Program-made: the position numbers and the translations under genes
Shown here: positions 34,043 to 45,849 of the stretch, one piece after another
Layout: every line of letters starts with the position of its first letter
How positions within the stretch are numbered: the first letter of the stretch is position 1
Notes under the pieces: generated by a model
Told to the model about the DNA's origin: nothing
What the model saw: only the letters and a program-made list of their open reading frames with translations
The model's database searches: none
NCBI GenBank assembly: GCA_046292345.1
Contig: JBKBRC010000003.1
Coordinates: 61,025-125,024, forward strand
DNA: 64,000 bases
Origin: JBKBRC01 sp046292345
GTDB lineage: Bacteria; Bacteroidota; Rhodothermia; Rhodothermales; Rubricoccaceae
Reading direction: 5' to 3'

Positions 34043-34491
34043 GTACGCCGGGCGCACCCCCCGACGGTACCCGGAGAGGGTCCCGCCAGGGGCGCGCAGA
34101 GGGGAGCGGAGCAGAGGGGCGGAGCCGCACAGGTGCGCGCCCGGAGGCGCTGCGCACGCGGGCCGGGACAGACGAGCCGCTCTCCTCTACGTACTGCCGG
34201 CAGGACTTCCATCACGGGGCTTCCATCACGGGGCTTCCATCACGGGNNNNNNNNNNNNNNNNNNNNNNNNNNNNNNNNNNNNNNNNNNNNNNNNNNNNNN
34301 NNNNNNNNNNNNNNNNNNNNNNNNNNNNNNNNNNNNNNNNNNNNNNCTTCCATCACGGGGCTTCCATCACGGGGCTTCCATCACGGGCGAGGCGGATCGT
34401 CCTGGGGGGCATGCGGCCTGGCCGGCGGCGTGCTCCGGAAGGGCGGGCGTAAACTCCGCGCTCGCTCGCCGCTCGTCTTGCCGCCGCACCC
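34043..34491. other. Intergenic region with 14-bp array between rhodopsin and antiporter
   Basis: About 450 bases, of which 100 are N. I see no gene or clear promoter; the 14-bp tandem array at 34206-34388 fills the middle. Confidence 0.6.
34206..34388. repeat. 14-bp intergenic tandem array with 100-N gap
   Basis: The unit is cttccatcacgggg. Two full copies and one of 13 bases precede N 34247-34346, and three follow, the last with one change. The unit is not a multiple of three. Confidence 0.92.
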
Positions 34492-35907
34492 GTGCCCGAA
34501 CCGTCCTGGACCTCGCTCCTCCCGCCGCTCGTCGCCATCGGGCTCGCCATTGGCACGCGGCAGGTGTACCTCTCGCTCGCGGCGGGCGTCTGGCTCGGCT
34601 TCACGATCCTGGCCGGCTGGGACCCGCTCGCCGGCCTAGGCGATGCCGTGGAGGGGCTGGTAGCGGTGCTCGGGAGCGCCGGCAATGCGCGCGTGCTGCT
34701 CTTCACGCTTGTCATCGGCGCGCTCATTGCGACGGTGGAGATGGGCGGCGGCGTGCGCGGCTTCGTGACCGCGCTCGAGCGGCGACGCCTCGTGGCCGGG
34801 CCGCGCGGCGCCCGCGTGCTCGCGTTCGTGGTCGGCCTCGTGATCTTCATCGAGTCCAACATCACCGTGCTCGTGGCCGGCTCGGTGGCACGCCCGCTCT
34901 TCGACCGCCACCGGCGCAGCCGCGAGATGCTCGCCTACCTGATCGATGCCACGAGCGCGGCTGTGTGCATCCTGATCCCGCTCAACGCGTGGGGCGCCTA
35001 CGTGCTCTCGCTGCTGGGCGAGCAGGGCGTGGCTGAGCCCGTACGCCTGTTCGCGGCCTCGATCCCGTACAACCTGTACGCGCTCGCCACGGTGGCGCTT
35101 GCGGGCGCCGTCGCCGTGACCGGCTGGGCCTTCGGGCCGATGCGCCGCGCCGAGGCCCGCGCCGCGCGCGGCGAGCGCTTCGAGGCCGGCGCGCCGCCAC
35201 CCGTGGACGAGGGCGCGCTCGTGCCCGAGCCGACGGCGGCCATCCCGCCGCGCGCGGTCAACATGCTCGTGCCGCTCGGCGCCATGGTGGCTACGATGCC
35301 GCTCGGGCTCTACGTCACCGGTGGCGGCGACTTCCTGGCTGGCTCGGGCTCCACGAGCGTGCTCTGGGCCGTGCTCGTGGGCCTGGCCGTGGCCTGGGCG
35401 CTGCTGCTCGCGCAGCGCGGCGCCCGCGTGGCCGACCTCACGGCGACCGGCCTGCGTGGCGCGGGGGGGATGCTGGGCATGGCGCTCGTGCTCCTGCTCG
35501 CGCTCGCGCTCGGCGCCGTCACGCGCGAACTGGGCGCGGGCGCGTTCGTGGCCGAGCACGTCGCGCGGGCCGGCGTGGGACCGGCCCTGCTGCTGCCGCT
35601 CGTGTTTCTGGCCGGCGCGTTCGTCTCGTTCGCGACGGGCACGAGCTGGGGCACGTTCGCCATCATGATCCCGATCGCCGTGCCGGCCGCGGCGGCGCTC
35701 GGGCTGCCGGCCGCGCCGTTCCTGGCGGCCAGCCTCGCCGGCGGCATCTTCGGCGACCACGCCAGCCCGATCTCGGACACGACCATCGTCTCGAGCCTCG
35801 CCGCCGCCACCGATCCCATCGCGCACGTGCGCACGCAGCTGCCGTACGCGCTCATGGCGGGCGGCGTGGCCGTGGCCGGCTACGCGCTCATCGGCGCGCT
35901 ACTCTGA
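34492..35907 (+). CDS. NhaC-family Na+/H+ antiporter-like membrane protein
   Basis: A 471-residue polytopic membrane protein with about eleven helices. NhaC-type features are FVVGLVIFIESNITVLV, YLIDATSAAVCILIPLNAWGAY, SFATGTSWGTFAIMIPIAV and GGIFGDHASPISDTTIVSS. The last two are the paired transport motifs of the family. It probably exchanges Na+ for H+, though related carriers move other cations or organic ions. The GTG start at 34492 places the first helix correctly. The neighbouring rhodopsin suggests a link between light-driven H+ flow and sodium, but this is inference. Confidence 0.88.
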   Translation: MPEPSWTSLLPPLVAIGLAIGTRQVYLSLAAGVWLGFTILAGWDPLAGLGDAVEGLVAVLGSAGNARVLLFTLVIGALIATVEMGGGVRGFVTALERRRLVAGPRGARVLAFVVGLVIFIESNITVLVAGSVARPLFDRHRRSREMLAYLIDATSAAVCILIPLNAWGAYVLSLLGEQGVAEPVRLFAASIPYNLYALATVALAGAVAVTGWAFGPMRRAEARAARGERFEAGAPPPVDEGALVPEPTAAIPPRAVNMLVPLGAMVATMPLGLYVTGGGDFLAGSGSTSVLWAVLVGLAVAWALLLAQRGARVADLTATGLRGAGGMLGMALVLLLALALGAVTRELGAGAFVAEHVARAGVGPALLLPLVFLAGAFVSFATGTSWGTFAIMIPIAVPAAAALGLPAAPFLAASLAGGIFGDHASPISDTTIVSSLAAATDPIAHVRTQLPYALMAGGVAVAGYALIGALL

Positions 35908-35957
35908 GCCCGCGCTGCCCGCGCCCGCGCCGGGCAAACGCAAACCCGGAGCGGACG

Positions 35958-36041
35958 TACCCGGAGAGGGACTCGAACCCTCAAGGCCTTGCGGCCGGCG
36001 GATTTTGAGTCCGCTGCGTCTACCGATTCCGCCATCCGGGC
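35958..36041 (-). tRNA. tRNA-Leu (anticodon CAA)
   Basis: On the minus strand, an 84-base class II tRNA. The acceptor stem pairs gcccgga with tccgggt (G1-U72), the D arm contains ggcggaatcggtagac, the anticodon loop ctcaaaa gives CAA (reads UUG), and there is a long variable arm (ccgcaagg region) and the T loop ggttcgagtccc. The 3' CCA is not encoded. A TTTG-N17-TAGCTTGG promoter lies directly upstream. Confidence 0.95.
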
Positions 36042-36048
36042 GCACGGC

Positions 36049-36080
36049 CCAAGCTACGAAGCCGGGACGCGTGCAAAAAA
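36049..36080 (-). promoter_or_regulatory. Promoter of tRNA-Leu, -33 TTTTTTG / -7 TAGCTTGG
   Basis: On the minus strand TTTTTTG (36080-36074) is followed after 17 bases by TAGCTTGG (36056-36049), the classic Bacteroidota spacing. The tRNA 5' end is only eight bases beyond the -7 box, so the leader is almost absent. Confidence 0.7.
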
Positions 36081-36143
36081 CGGAGAACAGGCACGACAGG
36101 CCCGCGTAGCTACCAAGACCCTCCCGCTACCGTTTTTTTCCGC

Positions 36144-37573
<1,430 letters not shown>

Positions 37574-37577
<4 letters not shown>

Positions 37578-38275
37578 CGCCCCCGCACCCCACGCGTCCG
37601 CTCCTGCTGCTAGACTACGACGGCACGCTGGCGCCCATCGTCGGCGACCCGGCGCAGGCGTACCCGCACCCGGACGTGCCGGCGCTGCTCGCCGCGCTCG
37701 CGGCGCGCCATCCGCTCGTCGTCGTGACCGGCCGCGATCTGGACACGCTCTCGCGCCTGCTGCCCGTGCCCGTCCGGGCGGTCGGGCTGCACGGCGCCGA
37801 GGCGGGGCGCCTGGGCGAGCCGGCCGCGCCGCGCGCCGCACACGCCGGGGACGCGCTGCGCGCCATGCGGCAGACGGTTCCGGCTCTGCCCGGCGTACAC
37901 GTTGAGGACAAGGGCCGCGCCTTCGCCGTCCACTATCGATATGCGCCCGACCGCGAGGCCGCGCGGGCAGCGCTCGAGGCGTGGGCTGCGGCGGCGCCGC
38001 CCGCGCTCGAGCCCGTGGCGGGCAAGTGCGTCGTCGAACTGCGCCCACGGGGCGTCTCGAAGGGCGTGGCTGCGTGCGCCCTCGCGGCCGAATACCCGGG
38101 CCGGACGCCCGTCTTTCTGGGCGACGACGTGACCGACGAGGAGGCCTTCGCGGCACTGGGGGCGACCTACCCCGAGGCAGTAACGGTGCGGGTAGGGGAA
38201 GGCGAGACGGCTGCGCGGTTCCGCCTGCCAGACGTGCCGGCGGTCGTACGCTACCTCGGCGGCTTTGCGCGCTGA
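37574..38275 (+). CDS. otsB: Trehalose-6-phosphate phosphatase
   Basis: A 233-residue HAD phosphatase. Motif I is LLLLDYDGTLAPIV (nucleophile Asp), motif II LVVVTGRDLDTL, the Lys of motif III is in GVSKGVA, and motif IV is VFLGDDVTDEEAF. It releases trehalose from trehalose 6-phosphate. Its ATG overlaps the otsA stop (ATGA), so translation is coupled. A 10-bp perfect hairpin follows the stop. Confidence 0.95.
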
Positions 38276-38305
38276 GCACGCCGCGCAGGACCGGTCGCGG
38301 CGTGC
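38276..38305 (+). terminator. Hairpin after otsB
   Basis: gcacgccgcg and cgcggcgtgc form a perfect 10-bp stem with a 10-base loop directly after the otsB stop. No T run follows, so it may terminate with Rho or only stabilise the 3' end. Confidence 0.5.
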
Positions 38306-38382
38306 CGGCGCGCCTGCACTGCCTTCGGTAGCGCTTTCGCCGTAGACTCCGACCACTGTCCCGATGCTCCACCACGCTTTTC

Positions 38383-40011
38383 GTGCGTCTCTCCGCTTCC
38401 CTCGCCCTGCTCGGGGCGCTGCTGCTCGGCGCGCTGCTGCTCGGCGCATGCTCCGGTAGCGCCCCGCCGGCCGCTCCGGCGCCCCCGGCCGCTCCGGCGC
38501 CCCCGGCCGCTCCGGCGCCCCCGACCGCTCCGGCGCTCCCGTCCGTGCCAGCGCCCCCGGCCGCGCCGGCGCCGCCGCAGACGCTCGACGCGGCCTCCCT
38601 CCCTGGCCCTGCGCGTGAGTTCCGGGCCGCTTGGATCGCCACGGTCGCCAACATCGACTGGCCGAGCCGGCCGGGGCTGACGACCGCGCAGCAGCAGGCC
38701 GAGCTGCGCGCGCTGCTGGACCGTGCCCGCGACATCGGCCTCAATGCCGTCATCTTCCAGGTGCGGCCGATGGCCGACGCGCTCTACGCCTCGCCGCTCG
38801 AGCCGTGGTCGGAGGTGCTCACCGGCCGTCAGGGCGAGGCGCCGAGCCCGTTCTACGACCCGCTCCAGTTCGCCATCGAGGAGGCGCACGCGCGCGGGCT
38901 CGAGCTGCACGCCTGGTTCAACCCGTACCGCGCCGGGCACCCGAGCGAGACGGGCCGGCGCGACGCGACGCACCTCGCGCGCCGCCGCCCCGATCTGGTG
39001 CGCCGCTACGGGGACTTCCTCTGGCTCGACCCCGGCGCCCCCGAGGCCGCCGACCATTCGCTCGCCGTCATCCTCGACGTCGTGCGCCGCTACGACCTCG
39101 ACGGGGTCCACATGGACGACTACTTCTACCCATACCCCGTGCAGCGCAACGGTCGCCGCGTGCCGTTTCCGGACGACGCCACGTACGCCGCCGCGCGTGC
39201 CGCCGGCGAGACGCTCGCCCGCGACGACTGGCGCCGCCAGAACGTAGACCGCTTCATCGAGCGCTTCTACCGCGAGGTCAAGGCGCTCCGACCGCACGTG
39301 CAGGTCGGCATCAGCCCGTTCGGCATCTGGCGGCCTGGCCACCCGCCGCAGGTCACCGGCTTCGACCAGTATGCCGAGATCTACGCCGACGCGCGCAAGT
39401 GGCAGCAGCAAGGCTGGCTGGACTACTTCGCGCCGCAGCTCTACTGGTCCATCGACAGTCGCGGGCAGTCGTTCCCGGTGTTGCTGGACTGGTGGGCCGA
39501 GCAGAACACGGCCGGGCGGCACCTCTGGCCGGGGCTCTACACGAGCCGCATCCTGCCGGACGTGGGCACGTGGCCGCCGCGTGAGATCCTCGAGCAGGTG
39601 CGGCTCACGCAGGCACACCCGGTGGCGACGGGTGCGATCCACTTCAGCATGAAGTCGCTCCTGGAGCCGCACGCCGTCGGACGGCAGCTCCGCGACGGGC
39701 CGTACGCGGCGCCTGCCCTCACGCCCGCCTCGCCGTGGCTCGGGAGCACGCCCCCGCCGCATCCGAGCGTGACCGTGGAGGGGGGCACGCGCGTGCGCCT
39801 GGCGCCGGGCGAGGGCTCGGGCGCGCTGCGCGCCTACGTGCTCCGCGCGCGCTACGGCGACGCCTGGCAGTGGCAGATCGTCCCGGCCGCCGCGCCCGAC
39901 GTGCCGATGCCCACACGCGAAGGCCGGCAGCCCAACGCGCTCGCGGTCTCGGCCGTGGACCGTGCCGGGCTCGAGAGTGCGGCCGTGCTCGTGCCGCTTC
40001 AGGCGCCCTGA
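38383..40011 (+). CDS. GHL10-family (DigH-like) glycosyl hydrolase lipoprotein
   Basis: A 542-residue lipoprotein. The signal is expanded by a 15-bp repeat (ALLLGALLLGACSG, lipobox LGAC), then a Pro/Ala linker made of four 18-bp units, then the GHL10 (DUF187) domain. Characteristic stretches are REFRAAWIATVANIDWPS, GLNAVIFQVRPMADALY, HAWFNPYRAGH, YDLDGVHMDDYFYPYP and GISPFGIWRPG. E. coli DigH, in this family, cleaves denuded peptidoglycan. The GTG start is inferred from the signal peptide. The following AmpG-like permease suggests muropeptide recycling. Confidence 0.9.
   Translation: MRLSASLALLGALLLGALLLGACSGSAPPAAPAPPAAPAPPAAPAPPTAPALPSVPAPPAAPAPPQTLDAASLPGPAREFRAAWIATVANIDWPSRPGLTTAQQQAELRALLDRARDIGLNAVIFQVRPMADALYASPLEPWSEVLTGRQGEAPSPFYDPLQFAIEEAHARGLELHAWFNPYRAGHPSETGRRDATHLARRRPDLVRRYGDFLWLDPGAPEAADHSLAVILDVVRRYDLDGVHMDDYFYPYPVQRNGRRVPFPDDATYAAARAAGETLARDDWRRQNVDRFIERFYREVKALRPHVQVGISPFGIWRPGHPPQVTGFDQYAEIYADARKWQQQGWLDYFAPQLYWSIDSRGQSFPVLLDWWAEQNTAGRHLWPGLYTSRILPDVGTWPPREILEQVRLTQAHPVATGAIHFSMKSLLEPHAVGRQLRDGPYAAPALTPASPWLGSTPPPHPSVTVEGGTRVRLAPGEGSGALRAYVLRARYGDAWQWQIVPAAAPDVPMPTREGRQPNALAVSAVDRAGLESAAVLVPLQAP
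38416..38445. repeat. 15-bp repeat in the signal peptide of the GHL10 lipoprotein
   Basis: gcgctgctgctcggc occurs twice exactly, lengthening the hydrophobic core (ALLLG). Confidence 0.75.
38470..38541. repeat. 18-bp repeat encoding the Pro/Ala linker of the GHL10 lipoprotein
   Basis: gccgctccggcgcccccg occurs three times exactly and once with changes, giving AAPAPP units between the lipobox and the catalytic domain. The unit is a multiple of three. Confidence 0.85.
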
Positions 40012-40110
40012 GACGTCCTGCCACAGGCGTGGCCCCGCGTGCGGGCGCGACCTACGCGTTCCTGGTACGCCTTCTGCCCGCTGCTCGCCTCCCACGTCGC
40101 CCCCTCCCGA

Positions 40111-42195
40111 ATGTCCGCTTCCCCTTCGGCCCGCCGCCCCTGGTTCTGGGTGCCCTCGCTCTACTTCGCGCAGGGCATTCCTTACATGATCGTGATGGTC
40201 GTCTCGGTCATCATGTACAAGCGGCTCGGCGTTTCGAACGCGGAGATCGCGCTCTACACGAGCTGGCTCTACCTGCCGTGGGTGATCAAGCCGCTCTGGA
40301 GCCCGATCGTGGACATCCTGCGCACGAAGCGCTTCTGGATCGTCGCGATGCAGCTGCTCATCGGGGCGGGGTTTGCGGGCGTGGCGCTCACGCTGCCGCT
40401 GCCGTCGTTCTTCCAGTACACGCTGGCGTTCCTGTGGCTGCTCGCGTTCTCATCGGCCACGCACGACATCGCAGCCGACGGTTTTTACATGCTTGCGCTC
40501 ACCGAGCACGAGCAGGCGTGGTGGGTAGGCATCCGGAGCACGTTCTACCGCATCGCGATGATCTTCGGGCAGGGCCTGCTGATCATCCTGGCCGGCTCGC
40601 TCGAGAGCCTGACCGGGATGCCGCCCGTCGAGGTGCAGGTGGAGGCCGTGCGCCCCGAGGCCTTGCAGGTGGCGCAGGCGCAGCAGGACCCCGCGGAGGA
40701 CGCCGCTGTTGCCGGCGCGGTCGGGGACGGCGCGGTCGGGGACGGCGCGGNNNNNNNNNNNNNNNNNNNNNNNNNNNNNNNNNNNNNNNNNNNNNNNNNN
40801 NNNNNNNNNNNNNNNNNNNNNNNNNNNNNNNNNNNNNNNNNNNNNNNNNNCGGCGCGGTCGGGGACGGCGCGGTCGGGGACGGCGCGGCCGAGCTGCGCC
40901 TCGTGCCGAGCGCGGCGGCGCTCGAGATCCCGCTCGCCCCGCGCAGCCCCGACGAGGTCAGCGCCCTCGTCGCAGACGCGCGCGCGGCGAACGAAGCCGC
41001 CGGCTTCTACGTCTCCGAAGCCACGGCCGCCGCCGCGACGGCCGCCCGCGAGGAGGCCGGCGGCGGTCCCGGCTGGTGGACACGCACGATCTCGGCACCG
41101 CTCGGCGCGTGGATCGCGCGCCACTTCGGGCGCCCGCCGCCCGAGGCCCCCGCCGTAGCCGGCAACGCGGCCGTGCTCACGTTCCGCCTCTCGGCGCCGC
41201 TGCCGCCCGGCGAGACGGCCGTCGTGAACCTGCGCCAGGCGCGCGGCGACAGGAGCATCCGCCTCATCGAAGGCGAGCGCCTCGAGTTCACCGCCGCCAA
41301 CTGGGACACGCCCGCGCGCGTCGTCGTGCAACTCGACCCGAAGCTGGCCACGCCGACCAGCGCCACGATCGAGGCCCGCTCGGGCAACCTGCAGCTGGCG
41401 TGGTCGCTCGTGTTCTTCATCTGCGTCGGGCTGTTCGTCGGCCTGACGGCGTGGCATCAGGCCGTGCTGCCGCGCCCGGCGTCGGACCGCCCCGCTGCCG
41501 ACGGGTCTGTGGGCAGCGTCGTGACGGAGTTCTTCCGCACCTTCGCCACGTTCTTCCGCAAGCCCGGCATCTGGGCCGCGATCGCGTTCATCCTGCTCTA
41601 CCGCTTCGCCGAGGCGCAGCTCGTCAAGCTGGCCAGCCCGTTCCTGCTCGACACGACCGAGGCGGGCGGCCTCGCGCTGACGACCGGGGAGGTCGGGTTC
41701 GTCTACGGCACCGTCGGGGTGGCTGCGCTCACGCTCGGCGGCATCGTCGGGGGGCTGCTCGCCGCGCGCGACGGCCTCCGCCGCTGGCTCTGGCCGATGG
41801 TGTTCGCCATCAACGTGCCCAACGCGGTCTACCTCTACCTCGCCGTGGCGCGCCCGGAGAGCTTCGTACTCATCAACGCCGCTGTGGCCGTCGAGCAGTT
41901 CGGGTACGGCTTCGGCTTCACGGCCTTCCTGCTCTATATGATCTACGTCTCGGACGGCGAGCACAAGACGGCGCACTATGCCATCTGCACGGGCCTGATG
42001 GCCCTCGGCATGATGATTCCCGGCATGTTCTCGGGCTGGATTCAGGAAATCGTGGGCTACGAGCGCTTCTTCATGTGGGTGCTCATCGCCACCATCCCGA
42101 GCTTCGTTGTGGCCCTGTTCGTGCGCGTAGACCCCACGTTCGGCAAGAAGAAAGAGCCCGAGCCCGAGCCTGAGCCCGAGCCCGTCGCGGCCTGA
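40111..42195 (+). CDS. AmpG-like MFS transporter with large repeat-bearing insertion
   Basis: The N-terminal six helices begin WVPSLYFAQGIPYMIV, an AmpG-type opening, followed by helices through the FGQGLLIILAGSL region. A soluble insertion of roughly 250 residues follows, starting with a GDGAV pentapeptide array (15-bp unit, 100-N gap), then a beta-rich domain (VLTFRLSAPLPPGETAVVNLRQ ...). Six more helices follow from LVFFICVGLFVGL, then a PE-repeat tail (EPEPEPEPEPVAA). AmpG carries anhydromuropeptides into the cytoplasm. It directly follows the DigH-like gene. The start is the ATG before the first helix. Confidence 0.82.
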   Translation: MSASPSARRPWFWVPSLYFAQGIPYMIVMVVSVIMYKRLGVSNAEIALYTSWLYLPWVIKPLWSPIVDILRTKRFWIVAMQLLIGAGFAGVALTLPLPSFFQYTLAFLWLLAFSSATHDIAADGFYMLALTEHEQAWWVGIRSTFYRIAMIFGQGLLIILAGSLESLTGMPPVEVQVEAVRPEALQVAQAQQDPAEDAAVAGAVGDGAVGDGAXXXXXXXXXXXXXXXXXXXXXXXXXXXXXXXXXXGAVGDGAVGDGAAELRLVPSAAALEIPLAPRSPDEVSALVADARAANEAAGFYVSEATAAAATAAREEAGGGPGWWTRTISAPLGAWIARHFGRPPPEAPAVAGNAAVLTFRLSAPLPPGETAVVNLRQARGDRSIRLIEGERLEFTAANWDTPARVVVQLDPKLATPTSATIEARSGNLQLAWSLVFFICVGLFVGLTAWHQAVLPRPASDRPAADGSVGSVVTEFFRTFATFFRKPGIWAAIAFILLYRFAEAQLVKLASPFLLDTTEAGGLALTTGEVGFVYGTVGVAALTLGGIVGGLLAARDGLRRWLWPMVFAINVPNAVYLYLAVARPESFVLINAAVAVEQFGYGFGFTAFLLYMIYVSDGEHKTAHYAICTGLMALGMMIPGMFSGWIQEIVGYERFFMWVLIATIPSFVVALFVRVDPTFGKKKEPEPEPEPEPVAA
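40713..40889. repeat. 15-bp coding array in the MFS transporter, with 100-N gap
   Basis: The unit cggcgcggtcgggga encodes GDGAV repeats. Copies flank N 40751-40850. The frame is consistent for any copy number because the unit is 15 bp. Confidence 0.9.
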
Positions 42196-42230
42196 CCCGC
42201 GTCGTAGCCCAACCCGCGTCGCGATCCCCC

Positions 42231-43148
42231 ATGTTGCCTACGCTCCGCCCCATCCGTCCCGGCGACGCCGACGCGCTCGGCGCGCTTTGGAACCGGAGCG
42301 TGCCCTACGATGACCTCTCGGCCGCGCTGCTGCACGAGAAGATCTGGGGAGACCCGGATTTCGCGCCGCGCCGCGCGCTCGTGGCCGAGGCCGCCGGCGC
42401 GCTCGCAGGCTTCGGGATGGGCGTGCGCTGGGGTGCCCCCAACGAGACGCGCGGCACGATCAAGCTGCTCTGCGTCGCCCCCGAGCACCGGCGGCGGGGA
42501 CTCGGCGGGGCCCTCCTGGCCGCGCTCGAGCAGGCACTCGTGGCCGAAGGCGCGCGCACGCTCCGCATCGCCGAGAGCTCCCCCAACTACCTCGCGCCCG
42601 GCCTTGACGTGCGCCATACGCCGGGGTGGCTCTTCGTGCAGAAGCACGGCTACGCGCGCGTCGGGGAGGCGTTCAACATGACCGTAGACCTGGCCGCCGA
42701 GGCGTGGTCCACGGCCGAGGCGGAGGCCGCGCTCGCCGCGCGCGGCCTCGCCGTGCGCCGCGCCGCGTCCGAAGACCGCTTGGCCGTCATGGCCCTGCTC
42801 GAGGCGCACTGGCCCGCCTGGAAGCCCGAGATTGGGCGCACGTTTACCAACGTGCCCATCAGCCTGCACCTCGGCGCACGCGCCGAGACGCCCGGGCGCA
42901 TCCTCGGCTTCGCCGCCTACGACGCCAACAACATCGGCACGGCCTGGTTCGGGCCGATGGGCACCGACCCGGGCGAGCGCGGCCTCGGCCTGGGCGGCGT
43001 GCTCTGCCGGCGCTGCCTGCGGGACCTTGCCGCGCAGGGGCACGTTCGTGCCACCATTCCGTGGGTCGCGCCGGTCGGGTTCTACGCCCATCATGCCGGC
43101 GCCCACGTCAGCCGTGTCTTCCACCGCTTCGAGAAGGCCGTGCCCTGA
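42231..43148 (+). CDS. Tandem GNAT acetyltransferase
   Basis: A 305-residue protein with two GNAT folds. The first has the acetyl-CoA loop in KLLCVAPEHRRRGLGGALL, the second in GPMGTDPGERGLGLGGVL. The N-terminal domain has a conventional RRRGLG pyrophosphate loop; the second one is less typical. Substrate is unknown. It follows the MFS gene by 35 bases and precedes the GH15 gene on the same strand, so cotranscription is likely. Confidence 0.88.
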   Translation: MLPTLRPIRPGDADALGALWNRSVPYDDLSAALLHEKIWGDPDFAPRRALVAEAAGALAGFGMGVRWGAPNETRGTIKLLCVAPEHRRRGLGGALLAALEQALVAEGARTLRIAESSPNYLAPGLDVRHTPGWLFVQKHGYARVGEAFNMTVDLAAEAWSTAEAEAALAARGLAVRRAASEDRLAVMALLEAHWPAWKPEIGRTFTNVPISLHLGARAETPGRILGFAAYDANNIGTAWFGPMGTDPGERGLGLGGVLCRRCLRDLAAQGHVRATIPWVAPVGFYAHHAGAHVSRVFHRFEKAVP

Positions 43149-43262
43149 GCAGGAACTGCTCCCGGAAGACGCTCAGAAGACATTCTCTGGGTGCGGTGCG
43201 CGACGCGCCGCTGCCCGCTCCGCTCAGACCCCTACCGCCCGTTCCGTCCAGACCCCCCGCCT

Positions 43263-45230
<1,968 letters not shown>

Positions 45231-45270
45231 GCACGCGCCGCCGGACGCGCGACAGACCACGTGCCGGCGA

Positions 45271-45305
45271 CAAAAAAGCCCGGCCGCGCCGCGCGCGACC
45301 GGGCC
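45271..45305 (-). terminator. Rho-independent terminator of the small lipoprotein gene
   Basis: On the minus strand gcccgg and ccgggc form a stem around a GC-rich loop, followed by six T. It ends the gene whose stop is at 45359. Confidence 0.75.
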
Positions 45306-45358
45306 TGAGCGACAGACCCCCCGGGTGAAGGGGCCGGATCGTCTCACGCCGAAGCGTC

Positions 45359-45556
45359 TCACATGGCGGGAGCCGCCGTCGTGTCCATGATGACGAGCGT
45401 CGTGTCGGCCATCGTCGTGTCCTCCATGATCGGCTCGACGGGCGTGACGGGCTCGGCCGGGGCGACCGGGTCAACGGTGGTGACGTTGGTCTCCTCCTGC
45501 GCGCAGCCGACGAGGAGGGCGGCGCCGAAAACGAGGGCGAAGGCGAGGTTCTTCAT
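45359..45556 (-). CDS. Small lipoprotein
   Basis: A 65-residue lipoprotein: MKNLAFALVFGAALLVGCAQ (lipobox LLVGC), then a Val/Thr/Pro-rich tail with alternating acid (TTVDPVAPAEPVTPVEPIMEDTT). No family is recognised; such small Pro-rich lipoproteins are common in this phylum. It has its own promoter and terminator, so it is an independent unit, probably abundantly expressed. Confidence 0.75.
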   Translation of the reverse strand: MKNLAFALVFGAALLVGCAQEETNVTTVDPVAPAEPVTPVEPIMEDTTMADTTLVIMDTTAAPAM

Positions 45557-45627
45557 GATAAGGCCCGGGGGCAAAGGTCAGGGTGGAAGGGGCGGAGCGG
45601 CCCATGTACCGATGTGGCACGCTGACC

Positions 45628-45658
45628 AATATACGATACACCGCCGTCTGGATTGCAA
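45628..45658 (-). promoter_or_regulatory. Promoter of the small lipoprotein gene
   Basis: On the minus strand TTGCAA (45658-45653) is separated by 19 bases from TATATT (45633-45628), 70 bases before the ATG. The AT-rich island stands out in a GC-rich region. TTGCAA is palindromic, and on the plus strand it lies 16 bases before TATCGT, so it might also serve the divergent tesB. Confidence 0.55.
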
Positions 45659-45849
45659 GACACTGGGTCGTGAATATCGTGCGTGCCAATCTGGCCTCCG
45701 GAAAAGCGCTTCCGAAAGGGCCGGTGCCGGCGCGCGGCGCGCGCGCGGTTTCGTAGCCATCTTGGGCCCCGCTTCCGGGCGTCCCTGCCTTTCGCCAGCT
45801 CGCTTCCCTCTCACACACTGTCCCTCCTACCACACATCGTCCCTCCTGC

